Source of the DNA: Burkholderiaceae bacterium
GTDB lineage: Bacteria; Pseudomonadota; Gammaproteobacteria; Burkholderiales; Burkholderiaceae_C
Direction: 5' to 3'
Length of the DNA: 64,000 nt
NCBI GenBank assembly: GCA_024235895.1
Contig: JACKLM010000004.1
Location: 434,001 to 498,000, forward strand
A program made the position numbers and the translations under genes. The notes beneath the pieces were generated by a model, which saw nothing but the letters and a program-made list of their open reading frames with translations, was not told the DNA's origin and did not search any database. Below are positions 26,393-35,800 of the stretch, in pieces. Numbering within the stretch: position 1 is the stretch's first letter; each line of letters starts with the position of its first letter.

Positions 26393-27826
26393 ATGCCCGC
26401 CGCCGAGCGTATGTCGCGCGTGGATACCGCCTGGCTGCGGATGGACAACGACGTCAACCTGATGATGATCGTCAGCGTCTGGCTGCTGACGCCCACGGTC
26501 GCGCTGCACGCGGTGCGCGAGCGGGTGCGCGACAAGCTGCTGCAATACGGCCGCTTCCGGCAGAAGGTCGTGCACGACGCGGCGGGGGCGTGTTGGGTCG
26601 ACGACGAGGACTTCGACCTGGCTGCGCACATCGTCCCGCACGAGCTCGACCGTGCGCCCGGCGAGACCGAGCGCCAGGCGCTGCAGCGCCTTTGCGGGCG
26701 GCTGGCGACGGTGCCGCTGGACCATGCGCGCCCGCTGTGGCAGTTCCACCTCATCGAGCACTACGAGGGCGGCAGCGCGCTGGTCGGGCGCATGCACCAC
26801 TGTATCGCCGACGGCATCGCGCTGATGTCGGTGATGATGAGTTTTACCGACGGCGGCAGCGACCCGCCACGGCGCAAGCCGCGTACCGACGGCGGCGGCG
26901 ACGTGGACGATCTCGCCGCCGCCATCCTCGAGCCGCTGACCGAGATCACAGTCAAGGCGATCGGGTTGACCGGCCAGGGCGTGGCGCACTCGATCGACAT
27001 GCTGGCCGACCCGTCGCGGCCGCTGTCCGGCACGCGCGAGCTGGCGCGTGTCGGGCTGCAGGTCGCCAGCGACGTCGCCGCGCTCGCGCTGATGGGCGAC
27101 GACTCGCGCACCGCGCTCAAGGGCAGGCCGTGCGGGCACAAGGTCGTCGCCTGGAACGAGCCGCTGCCGCTGGACGAGGTCAAGGCGGTGGGCAAGGCGC
27201 TGGGGTGCTCGGTCAACGACGTGCTGCTGGCCTGCGCCGCCGGCGCGATCGGCCACTGGCTGGCCGCGCGCGGCGAGGCGGTCGCGGGCAAGGAGATCCG
27301 CGCCATGGTGCCGGTCAACCTGCGCCCGCTCGACCAGGCCTGGAAGCTCGGCAACCGCTTCGGGCTGGCGCCGCTGGTGCTGCCGATCGGCATCGCCAAT
27401 CCGATCGAGCGCGTCTTCGCCGTCCACCGGCGCATGCACGAGCTCAAGGGCAGCTACCAGCCGCTGCTGGCCTTCGGCGTGCTCGCCGCCGCGGGCCTGT
27501 TCGTCAAGCCCGTCCAGGATGCGATCCTGGGGCTGTTCGCCCGCAAGACGACCGCGGTCATGACCAACGTCCCCGGTCCCGCCCGGCCGCTGAGCTTCTG
27601 CGGCTCGACGCTGCGGCAGACGATCTCCTGGGTGCCGGCGTCGGGCGACATCGGCGTCGGCGTGTCGATCCTGTCCTACGGCGGCGGGGTGCAGTTCGGC
27701 CTCATCACCGACCGCGCGCTGTGCCCCGAGCCGCAGGCGATCATCGAGCAGTTCCAGCCCGAGTTCGAGCGCGTGCTGATGCTGGCGCTGATGCTGCCCT
27801 GGGGCGATCCGGCGCCGCGCGGCTGA
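26393..27826 (+). CDS. Wax-ester synthase / diacylglycerol acyltransferase (WS/DGAT)
   Basis: WS/DGAT enzymes transfer acyl chains from acyl-CoA to fatty alcohols or diacylglycerol, making storage lipids. The 477-residue protein carries the catalytic HHxxxDG as HHCIADG (135-141), the PLDHARPLWQFHLIEHYEG segment before it, and the C-terminal VMTNVPGPARPLSFCG and ISWVPASGDIGVGVSILSYGG blocks. AGGAG lies 6 nt before ATG 26393. Divergent from the acyl-CoA-binding protein gene. Its 3' end overlaps the convergent LysR gene by 86 bp. Confidence 0.93.
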   Translation: MPAAERMSRVDTAWLRMDNDVNLMMIVSVWLLTPTVALHAVRERVRDKLLQYGRFRQKVVHDAAGACWVDDEDFDLAAHIVPHELDRAPGETERQALQRLCGRLATVPLDHARPLWQFHLIEHYEGGSALVGRMHHCIADGIALMSVMMSFTDGGSDPPRRKPRTDGGGDVDDLAAAILEPLTEITVKAIGLTGQGVAHSIDMLADPSRPLSGTRELARVGLQVASDVAALALMGDDSRTALKGRPCGHKVVAWNEPLPLDEVKAVGKALGCSVNDVLLACAAGAIGHWLAARGEAVAGKEIRAMVPVNLRPLDQAWKLGNRFGLAPLVLPIGIANPIERVFAVHRRMHELKGSYQPLLAFGVLAAAGLFVKPVQDAILGLFARKTTAVMTNVPGPARPLSFCGSTLRQTISWVPASGDIGVGVSILSYGGGVQFGLITDRALCPEPQAIIEQFQPEFERVLMLALMLPWGDPAPRG

Positions 27827-28763
27827 GCCCGCCGCGCCCTGCGGCGGCGCTCGCGGGGGCGTCGACCGCCAGCGCCTGCAGCCGGCCGCGCAGCCAGGCG
27901 TGGCCCGGATCCTGCGCCTGCCGCCAGTGCCAGTGCAGCGCGACCGTGAACGGCGGCAGGCCGAGGTCGGGCTCGACGATGCGCAGCGCGGCACGCCCGG
28001 CAAAGCGCTCGGCGGCGCGCCGCGGGGCGACCAGCGCGAGGTCGGTCGCCTCCAGGATAGGCGGCACGACCATGAAGTGCGGCAGCGCGAGCTGCACGCG
28101 CGGCTCCAGCCCGAGCTGCTGCAGCGCGCGCGCCGGCTCGGTGTGGCTTTGCACGACGACGTAGGCCAGCCGCGCGAGCGACGCGCGGTCGCGCAGCGTG
28201 CCGGCCAGCGGGTGGCCGGCGCGCAGCAGCACGACGTAGCGCTCGCTCATCAGCGGCGCGTGCTCGATGCCGGGCGTGGCTTGCAGCGCCGGCAGGTGAC
28301 CGACGGCGAAATCCAGCCGCCCCTGCTCGAGCGCCGCGCCGACCTCGTCGGGCGCCAGCTGGACGACCTGCAGCCGCAGCGCCGGCGCGCGGCGCGCCAG
28401 CTCGGCCATCAGCGGCGGCAGGAACAGGTCGGCGCCGATGTCGCTGAAATGCAGCGCGAAGCGCCGGCCCGAGCGCGCCGGGTCGAATCGCTCGGCCTCG
28501 CGCAGCGCGGCGTCGAGCATCTGCAGCGCGGCGCGCACCTGCGGCGCGAGGCGCTCGGCGCGCGGCGTCGGCCGCACGCCGCCGGGGGCGCGCACGAACA
28601 GCGGGTCGGCCAGCCGCAGGCGCAGCCGTGTCAGTGCGTGGCTGGTCGCCGGCTGCGACAGCCCGAGCCGCTCGGCCGCGCGGCCGACGCTGCGGGTGTC
28701 GTGCACCGCGGCGAAGACATGCAGAAGGTTCAGATCGATCTGCTCGACATTCACAGTGCGCAT
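27741..28763 (-). CDS. LysR-type regulator divergent from indolepyruvate oxidoreductase
   Basis: The 340-residue protein has a LysR helix-turn-helix of the NodD/NahR-like type (IDLNLLHVFAAVHDTRSVGR, LGLSQPATSHALTRLR) and a co-inducer domain to about residue 300. The last ~40 residues (PDRPRAASAPASARARTRAG) are Ala/Arg/Pro-rich, use A/T-ending codons unlike the rest, and are antisense to the WS/DGAT 3' end, so they look like read-through past a lost stop. An imperfect palindrome GCAT-N5-ATGC (28760-28772) overlaps the start codon. Divergence from the iorA-like gene suggests it regulates that pair. Confidence 0.86.
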   Translation of the reverse strand: MRTVNVEQIDLNLLHVFAAVHDTRSVGRAAERLGLSQPATSHALTRLRLRLADPLFVRAPGGVRPTPRAERLAPQVRAALQMLDAALREAERFDPARSGRRFALHFSDIGADLFLPPLMAELARRAPALRLQVVQLAPDEVGAALEQGRLDFAVGHLPALQATPGIEHAPLMSERYVVLLRAGHPLAGTLRDRASLARLAYVVVQSHTEPARALQQLGLEPRVQLALPHFMVVPPILEATDLALVAPRRAAERFAGRAALRIVEPDLGLPPFTVALHWHWRQAQDPGHAWLRGRLQALAVDAPASAAAGRGGLSRAAPDRPRAASAPASARARTRAGTAR

Positions 28764-28922
28764 ATTAGATGCAAAGCCCTGCCCATGGACGCGGGATGGC
28801 GCGCTGCCTACATTGGGCACTGGTCCTCGAGGCGCCGGGTCGGACCCACCCGGGCGCCGACGGGCCGCGCGCACGCGGCTGCGGGCACGGTGCCCGGCAG
28901 CGGTGCCCTCGCCAGCCAACGC

Positions 28923-28952
28923 AGGAGGACCGGCGCGCGCCGGCCAGCCATG
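28923..28952 (+). promoter_or_regulatory. Ribosome site with hairpin spacer before iorA-like start
   Basis: A strong AGGAGG (28923-28928) lies 21 nt before the only plausible start, ATG 28950, too far for normal use. The perfect 14-nt palindrome CCGGCGCGCGCCGG (28930-28943) sits between them; folding it out leaves 7 nt, an ideal spacing. The arrangement suggests a folded-spacer ribosome site. Confidence 0.5.
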
Positions 28953-31115
28953 GAAGTCCAGTTCACCGAACAGATCGAACAGCTCAAGCTCGGCGCCGGC
29001 CAGACCTTCCACGGCGAGGGCATCCTGGCGATCACGAAGGCACTGCTGCAATCGGGCGTGGCCTACGTCGGCGGCTACCAGGGGGCGCCGGTGTCGCACC
29101 TGCTGGACGTCATGGTGCAGGCGCGCCCCTACCTGGATACGCTGGGCGTGCACGTCGAGGCCTGCTCCAACGAAGCCTCGGCGGCGGCGATGCTGGGCGC
29201 GTCGATCCAGTACCCGCTGCGCGGCGCGGTGACCTGGAAGAGCATCGTCGGCACCAACGTCGCCGCCGACGCGCTGAGCAACCTGGCCTCGCCCGGGGTC
29301 GTCGGCGGCGCGCTGATCGTCGTCGGCGAGGACTACGGCGAGGGCGCCAGCGTGGCGCAGGAACGCAGCCACGCCTATGCGATGAAGAGCACGCTGGCGC
29401 TGTTCGACCCGCGCCCGGACCTGGCCAACATGGTGCGCTGCGTCGAGCACGCGTTCGCGCTGTCGGAGGCGTCGAACATGCCGGCGATGATGGAGCTGCG
29501 CATCCGCAGCTGCCACCTGCGCGGCAGCTTCGTCGCCAGGGACAACGTCGCGCCGGCGGTCGGCACGCGCCAGCCGATGGACGAGCCGGCGGCGTTCGAC
29601 TACATGCGGCTGACGCACCCGCCGGTGACCTTCCGCCACGAGAAGCTCAAGGTCGAGCAGCGTATCCCGGCGGCGCAGGCCTACATCGCCGCGCACGGGC
29701 TCAACGAGCGCTTCGACGGCGCACGCGACGAGGTCGGGCTGGTCGTGCAGGGCGGGGTCGCGCACACGCTGCTGCGCGCGCTGCAGCAGATCGGCCTGGC
29801 CGACGCCTTCGGCGCCAGCCAGATCCCGATCCTGGTGCTCAACGTGACCTACCCGCTGGTGCCGGCCGAGCTCGGCCGCTTCGCCGCCGGCAAGCGCGCG
29901 CTGCTGGTGCTGGAGGAGGGCTCGCCCGAGTACATCGAGAAGGACGTCGTGCAGGCGCTGCGCCGGCTCGACCTGCAGACCCCCGTGCACGGCAAGGACA
30001 TGCTGCCGGCCACCGGCGAGTACCAGGTCGAGGCGATCGCGCCCGGGCTGATCGCCTTCGTCGAGCGCTACCTGGGCGATGTCGACCTCGCGTCCGCCAG
30101 GGCCTGGCTGCAGGCCAACGCGGCGCGCCGCGACGATGTCGCGCAGGCGCTGGGCACGCTGCCGCCGCGCCCGCCGGGGTTCTGCGTCGGCTGCCCGGAG
30201 CGGCCGGTGTTCGCGGCGCTCGAGCTCGCGCAGCAGCAGGTCGGCAAGGTGCACGTCGCGGCCGATATCGGCTGCCACTCGTTCGCGACCTTCGAGCCCT
30301 TCCAGTCGGGGCACTCGATCCTCGGCTACGGCATGAGCCTGGCCAGCCGCGCCGGCGTCAGCCCGATGATGCAGCGCCGCTCGATCGCGATCATGGGCGA
30401 CGGCGGCTTCTGGCACAACGGGCTGCTGACCGGCGTGCAGGCGGCGCTGTTCAACGGCGACGACGCCGTGCTCGTGATCCTGAAGAACGGTTACACCTCG
30501 GCCACCGGCACCCAGGACATCCTCAGCACGCCCGACGACGAGGCCAAGGCCGATGCCGAGCGCCGGGCGGCGCCGCACCAGAGCCTGGTGCACAAGAACC
30601 AGACCATCGAGTCGACGCTCAAGGGCATGGGGGTGCAGTGGCTGAAGACGGTCGACAGCTACGAGGTCGACGCGATGCGGCACACGCTGCAGGAGGCGCT
30701 GACGAGCGACTTCGCCGGGCTGAAGGTGATCGTCGCCGAGGGCGAGTGCCAACTGGAGCGCCAGCGCCGCCTCAAGCCCTGGGCCGCGCGGCGGCTGAAG
30801 CGCGGCGAACGCGTCGAGCGCGTCAAATACGGCGTCGACGAGGACGTGTGCACCGGTGACCATGCGTGCATCCGCCTGTCGGGCTGCCCGACGCTGACGA
30901 TCAAGGACAACCCCGACCCGCTGCGCGTCGACCCGGTGGCCACCGTGATCGACGGCTGCGTCGGCTGCGGGCTGTGCGGCAGCAATGCGCACGCCGCCAC
31001 GCTGTGCCCCAGCTTCTACCGCGCCGAGGTGGTGGCCAACCCGGCCTGGCACGAGCGGCTGCTGGCCGGGGTGCGCGCTGCCGTCACCGGCTGGCTGCGC
31101 CCGGCCAGCGCCTGA
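28950..31115 (+). CDS. iorA: Indolepyruvate ferredoxin oxidoreductase, TPP-binding (alpha-type) subunit
   Basis: The enzyme oxidatively decarboxylates aryl pyruvates to aryl-acetyl-CoA, passing electrons to ferredoxin. The 721-residue chain has an N-terminal pyrimidine-binding domain (YVGGYQGAPVSHLLDVM), a central transketolase C-like region, a TPP-binding domain with AIMGDGGFWHNGL and NGYTSATGTQD, and a C-terminal 2[4Fe-4S] part (CTGDHACIRLSGCP, GCVGCGLCG). Length fits IorA. The gene lies 26 bp before the iorB-like gene and diverges from a LysR gene. Substrate preference (indole-, phenyl- or hydroxyphenylpyruvate) cannot be assigned. Confidence 0.92.
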   Translation: MEVQFTEQIEQLKLGAGQTFHGEGILAITKALLQSGVAYVGGYQGAPVSHLLDVMVQARPYLDTLGVHVEACSNEASAAAMLGASIQYPLRGAVTWKSIVGTNVAADALSNLASPGVVGGALIVVGEDYGEGASVAQERSHAYAMKSTLALFDPRPDLANMVRCVEHAFALSEASNMPAMMELRIRSCHLRGSFVARDNVAPAVGTRQPMDEPAAFDYMRLTHPPVTFRHEKLKVEQRIPAAQAYIAAHGLNERFDGARDEVGLVVQGGVAHTLLRALQQIGLADAFGASQIPILVLNVTYPLVPAELGRFAAGKRALLVLEEGSPEYIEKDVVQALRRLDLQTPVHGKDMLPATGEYQVEAIAPGLIAFVERYLGDVDLASARAWLQANAARRDDVAQALGTLPPRPPGFCVGCPERPVFAALELAQQQVGKVHVAADIGCHSFATFEPFQSGHSILGYGMSLASRAGVSPMMQRRSIAIMGDGGFWHNGLLTGVQAALFNGDDAVLVILKNGYTSATGTQDILSTPDDEAKADAERRAAPHQSLVHKNQTIESTLKGMGVQWLKTVDSYEVDAMRHTLQEALTSDFAGLKVIVAEGECQLERQRRLKPWAARRLKRGERVERVKYGVDEDVCTGDHACIRLSGCPTLTIKDNPDPLRVDPVATVIDGCVGCGLCGSNAHAATLCPSFYRAEVVANPAWHERLLAGVRAAVTGWLRPASA

Positions 31116-31141
31116 GAGCCTGTGAAGCCGGGGAGACGACC

Positions 31142-32833
31142 GTGACGATGACGACGATGACGACGAACCCGACGGCCACCGCGGCCGCCACCGGCGCGCC
31201 GGCGCCCGCCGCCACCCGCCTGCCGCGGCCGATCGCGCTGCTGCTGTGCGCGCTCGGCGGCGAGGGCGGCGGCGTGCTCGCCGAGTGGCTTTACGCGGCG
31301 GCCGTGCGCGCCGGCCACCCGGCGCAGACGACGTCGATCCCGGGGGTCGCGCAGCGCACCGGGGCCACCACCTATTACGTCGAGATCCACCCCGAGCCGG
31401 CCGACCAGCTGGGCGGCCGGCGGCCGGTCTTCGGGCTCGCGCCCGTGGCCGGGCAGGTCGACCTGCTGGTGTCGTCCGAACTGCTGGAGACCGTGCGCCA
31501 GGTCGGCCAGGGGATGGCGAGCGCCGACCGCACGGTCGTCGTCAGCTCGACCGCGCGTGCGCTGACGGTGGTCGAGAAGATGGCGCAGGGCGACGGCCGC
31601 GTCGACGACGCCGCGCTGCTGGCGGTGCTGCAGCGCCATTGCCGGCGCGCCGAACTGCTCGACCTGGCGGCGATGGCCAGCCAGGCTGGCACCGTGATCA
31701 GCGCCGTGATGTTCGGCGCCATCGCCGCCAGCGGCGTGCTGCCCTTCGGCCGCGCGGCCTGCGAGGATGCGATCCGCGCCTCGGGCAAGGGGGTCGACGC
31801 CAGCCTGCGCGGCTTCGCGCTGGCCTTCGACGCGCTGGCCGCGCGCCGCCAGCAGCAGGCCGTGGTCGAGCAGGTGCTGGCGGCACCCGCCGAGCCTGCG
31901 CAGCGCGCGCCCGGACGCGCGCTGGAGGCGGAGCTGCACGCGCTCGGCCGCGCGCCGGAATCCGACCTGCGCCCGATCGGCCGCGCGCCGGAATCCGACC
32001 TGCGCGCGCTCGGCCGCGCGCGCGTGGCCGCCTACCAGGACGAGGCCTACGCCCGGCTGTACGACGAGCGCATGGCGCGCGTCGACGCCGCCGAGCGTGC
32101 CGCCGACCCGACGGGCGCGCATGGCGGCGCGATCGGGCGCGAGATGGCGCGCTGGCTCGCGCTGTGGATGGCGTTCGACGACATCGTCCGCGTCGCCGCG
32201 CTCAAGCTCGCCGCCAGCCGGCAGGACCGCGTGCGGCGCGAGGTCAAGGCCGGCGCCGCCGACGTCGTCAAGGTCTACGACCACTTCAAGCCCGGCGTGC
32301 CCGAGTTTGCCGCGCTGCTGCCGCAGCGTCTGGCCGAGCGGTTGCAGGCCTGGGACCGCCGGCGCGTCGCCGCCGGCCAGGACCCCTGGGCGTTGCCGCT
32401 GAAGGTCGGCACGCATACGCTGGCCGGGACGCTGGCGCTGCGGCTGGTCGCCGCGCTCAAGGGCCAGCGCCGGCGCGGAAGCCGCTTCGCGCAGGAGCAG
32501 GCGCTGATCGAGCGCTGGCTGGCGGCGGTCGAGGCCGGCGCGCGCGAGGACTGGGCGCTCGGCCACGAGTTGGCGCAGTGCGGGCGGCTGATCAAGGGCT
32601 ACGGCAGCACCAACGAGCGCGGCAAGGCCAACCTTCTGCACATCGTCGACCAGCTCGCACGCGCGCCGCAGCCAGCGGCCGACCGCGCGAGCGCGGTGCG
32701 CGCGGCGCGCGAGGCGGCGCTGGCCGACGAGGCCGGGCAGCAGCTCGACCGCGTGCTGGTGGCGCACGGCGCGGCCGCGCGCCCGTTGCGCGAGCAGCCG
32801 ATCCGCTTCGTCAGGCGTCGTCCGGCGGCGTGA
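31142..32833 (+). CDS. iorB: Indolepyruvate oxidoreductase gamma/beta-type subunit with C-terminal extension
   Basis: The 563-residue product begins with a low-complexity Thr/Ala segment, then the pyruvate-oxidoreductase gamma domain (IALLLCALGGEGGGVLAEWL, SIPGVAQRTGATTYYVEI, MFGAIAASGVLPF) to about residue 230. A helical C-terminal region of about 250 residues follows, much longer than archaeal IorB (~200 residues). The two are joined by a linker built from a 33-bp tandem repeat. GTG 31142 follows GGGGAG; ATG 31148 or 31157 are alternatives. The 3' end overlaps the convergent diguanylate cyclase gene by 23 bp. Function as the partner of the upstream subunit is well supported; the role of the extension is unknown. 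Confidence 0.88.
   Translation: MTMTTMTTNPTATAAATGAPAPAATRLPRPIALLLCALGGEGGGVLAEWLYAAAVRAGHPAQTTSIPGVAQRTGATTYYVEIHPEPADQLGGRRPVFGLAPVAGQVDLLVSSELLETVRQVGQGMASADRTVVVSSTARALTVVEKMAQGDGRVDDAALLAVLQRHCRRAELLDLAAMASQAGTVISAVMFGAIAASGVLPFGRAACEDAIRASGKGVDASLRGFALAFDALAARRQQQAVVEQVLAAPAEPAQRAPGRALEAELHALGRAPESDLRPIGRAPESDLRALGRARVAAYQDEAYARLYDERMARVDAAERAADPTGAHGGAIGREMARWLALWMAFDDIVRVAALKLAASRQDRVRREVKAGAADVVKVYDHFKPGVPEFAALLPQRLAERLQAWDRRRVAAGQDPWALPLKVGTHTLAGTLALRLVAALKGQRRRGSRFAQEQALIERWLAAVEAGAREDWALGHELAQCGRLIKGYGSTNERGKANLLHIVDQLARAPQPAADRASAVRAAREAALADEAGQQLDRVLVAHGAAARPLREQPIRFVRRRPAA
31945..32020 (+). repeat. 33-bp in-frame tandem repeat inside iorB
   Basis: A 33-bp unit occurs twice (31945-31977, 31978-32010) and begins a third time at 32011. 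The first 28 bp of each copy are identical. It encodes repeated GRAPESDLR, forming a flexible linker between the catalytic domain and the C-terminal extension; being a multiple of three it keeps the frame. Confidence 0.85.
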
Positions 32834-35800
32834 GCGGCCTCGACGCCACGAAGACCAGCCCCGGCGTCGTGGCCCAGTCCTCGACGCGCTGGCGCAGCAG
32901 CGCCAGCAGCGCGCCGCGGGTCGGGGCCTCGGCGCGCAGCAGCCCCGCCCAGTGCCCCCGCGCGCTGCGCTTGACCGCAAGCAGCGCGGCATCGGCCAGG
33001 CCGACCGTCGCCTCCCAGCCGAGCGCGGCCGGCAGCGCGCTGGCCAGCGGGAAGGCCGCGAAACCGATCGAGACCTTGCACGGCAGCGAGGTGCCGTCGT
33101 CGAGCACGAAGGGCTGGTCGGCGACGGCGGCGCGAAGCCGCTCGGCGAGCTCGGCCGCGTGCGCACGCTCGCTGCTGCGCGCGACGACGAGGAACTCCTC
33201 GCCGCCCCAGCGAACGAGGTGGTCGCTGTCGCGGAAGACGCGCTGCAGCCGCGCGCGCATCTGGCGCAGCACGGCGTCGCCGGCGGCGTGGCCGTGGCGG
33301 TCGTTGACGGCCTTGAAGTGGTCGATGTCGACGACGAAGAAGACCAGGTCGGCCTGGACCGGCGCTCGGCCGTCGCGGGCCTCGGCGCCGGTCCAGCGGC
33401 GCTGCGCGATCGACACGTCGGCGTCGATGTGCTGGGCCAGGTAGCGGCGGTTGCGCAACCCGGTCAGCGGGTCGGTCAGGCTGGCCTGCTCGAGCTCGGC
33501 GGATTGCTGCCTGAGTCTTTCGGTCATCTCGCTGAGCTCGGCGGTCCGCTCGGCGACCTCGCGCTGGAGGATCCGGCGCTGCTGCTGCAGCATGCGCGTG
33601 CGCCGCCTCACGAGCAGCGCGAGCGCGAGCGCGAACAGCGCCGCGGCCGACACCACGCCGCCGGCGCGGGCCGCGGCCGTCTGCCACCAGGCGGGCTGCA
33701 CGCGCAGCGGGATCTCGAGCTCCTGCGGGTTCCACACGCCGGCGCGGTTGCTGCCGCGCACGCGCAGCCGGTAGGCGCCCGGCGCGAGCCGGCCGTAGGC
33801 GGCGACCCGGTATTCGGCGCCGGCGGCGATCCAGTCGGCATCGACGCCGTCGAGCCGGTAGGCGAATCGCGTGCGCCGCGGGTCGGCGTAGTCCAGCGCG
33901 GCGAACTCGATGCCGACGCTGCGGTGCTCGGCGGCCAGCGTCACGCCTTGCGGTGGCACGCCGGCGCGCACGGCGACGCCGTCGATGCGCAGCTCGGTGG
34001 CCGCCACCGGGGGTGTGTCGGCGGGTGGCTCGAAGCGATCGGGCTCGACGACGAGCAGCCCGCGGCTGCCACCGAAGACCAGCCGCCCGTCGACCAGCCG
34101 CGCATGGGAGCGGAACCAGCCCGTGCCCAGCGTCGCGCCGTCGGCGGCGGTCAGCTCGTGCAGGTGGTCGCGCGCCGGATCGTAGACGTACATGTGGGTC
34201 CAGATGCGGCCGCGCGCGTCCTGCTGCAGGTTGACGCCGAACGGTCGGTTGACGATCCCGTGCCGCGCGCTGACGCGGTCGAAGCGCGCCCGCCGGCCAT
34301 CGAAGGCGGTCATGCGGTGCAGCCCGGCGACCGCGGTGTCCAGCCACAGCCGGCCGTCGCGGTCGAACAGCAGGCCGAGCACGATCGGGTTGGCCAGGCC
34401 CTCGGCGCCCGCGGGCGACTCGACCGGCACCGGCACGTCGCTACCCGGCGCCACCCGCCACAGGCCGTTCGCGTTGCCGACCCACACGGCACCGTCCGGG
34501 GCCTCGGCGAGCGCGAAGATGTCGCCCCGCAGCGCGCTGCCGTCGGCCGCGGCGATGCGCCGCAAGGCCGCGCCGCCCGGGGCGAGCAGGTAGAGCCCTT
34601 CCTGCGTCCCGACCCACAGCCGGCCGTCGCGCGCGGGCAGCAGCTGCTGGGTGATGCCGCCGGCGTGCGGCAGCCGCGATCGCTCGCGACCGTCGACGCC
34701 GACCGCGCGAACCAGGCCGGCGCTGCCGATCCAGCGCGTGCCGTCGGCGGCCTCGGCCATCGCCTCGATGCGTTCGCCGGCCGGGCCGGGCAGGGCCGGT
34801 CCGACGACCCGAAGCGCGGCGTCGAGTCCGACCAGCTGGCCGTCCTGCAGCGCCGCCCAGAGCCCGCCGTCGGGCCGGGCGAGCAGGCTGCGCGCGTCGG
34901 GGTTGGCGAACAGTCCATCGGGCCGCCGTTCGGCGCGGCGCATGCGAAGTGCCTGCTGGTGCGGCGCGACGCGCTGCAGGCCGAGCCCGTAGCCGCCGAT
35001 CCAGATCGCGTCGTCGCGGTCGCGCAGCAGGCTGCTGACTTCGTTGCCGGCCAGCGCGCCAGGGTCTGCGGGGTCGTGGCGCAGGCGGCGCCGCAGCGTC
35101 GCGCTGTGCGCATCGTGCAGGTCGATGCCCGACGCGCGCCCGATCCACACCCGCCCCTCGGCGTCGGCGACGATCGCGGTGACGGCGTCGGCGGCGGCCC
35201 GCGCCGGCGCGACGGTGCGCGCCGCTGCGTCGCGGCCGGCGTCGATGCGCAAGACCTCTCCCTGCGCGGTGCCGGCCCAGATCGCGCCGTCGTCGGTGCG
35301 GGCCAGCGCCTGCACGACGGCCGCGTCGGGCCCCGGGCCGGAGGCCGCCGGCCAGACCGGCTCGAAGCGCGTGGCGCCGCGCCTCAAGCGTGCCAGCCCG
35401 CGCCAGTGGCCGATCCACAGCGTGCCGTCGGCATCGAGCTGCAGCGCGAGGATCCGGTCGTCGGGCAGCGCGCCGGCCGAACCGTCGGCGCGCCAGGCGT
35501 CGAAGCGGCCGCGCGCGGGGTCGAAGCGCTGCAGCCCGCCGCCGACGCTGCCGGCCCAGATCGCGCCGTCGGAGTCCTCGGCCAGCGCACGGATCGTCGG
35601 CCACGGGCGCTGGCCCGCGGCACTGCCGTGGTCGACGACGCGGTCGGTCGCGGGGTCGTACGAGGCCAGGCCATCGGTCTCGGTGCCGATCCACAGCCGC
35701 CCGTCGCGCCCGCCGAGCAGCGCACGGATCCAGCCGAGGTTGCGCGCCGTCGGGTCGTCGCCGTCGCGTTCCAGCGGCCGGAATCGGTGGCCGTCGAAGC

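Noticed and set aside
27900..28949. Upstream extension of the iorA-like frame
   Set aside because: Antisense to LysR with no family similarity; the conserved sequence starts at 28950.
28764..31052. Upstream extension of the minus-strand LysR frame to 1103 codons
   Set aside because: It is antisense to the iorA-like gene; the LysR domain clearly begins at 28763.
33192..33206. GGEEF as a degenerate, inactive GGDEF site
   Set aside because: GGEEF is a known active variant, and the RxxD inhibitory site is also intact.
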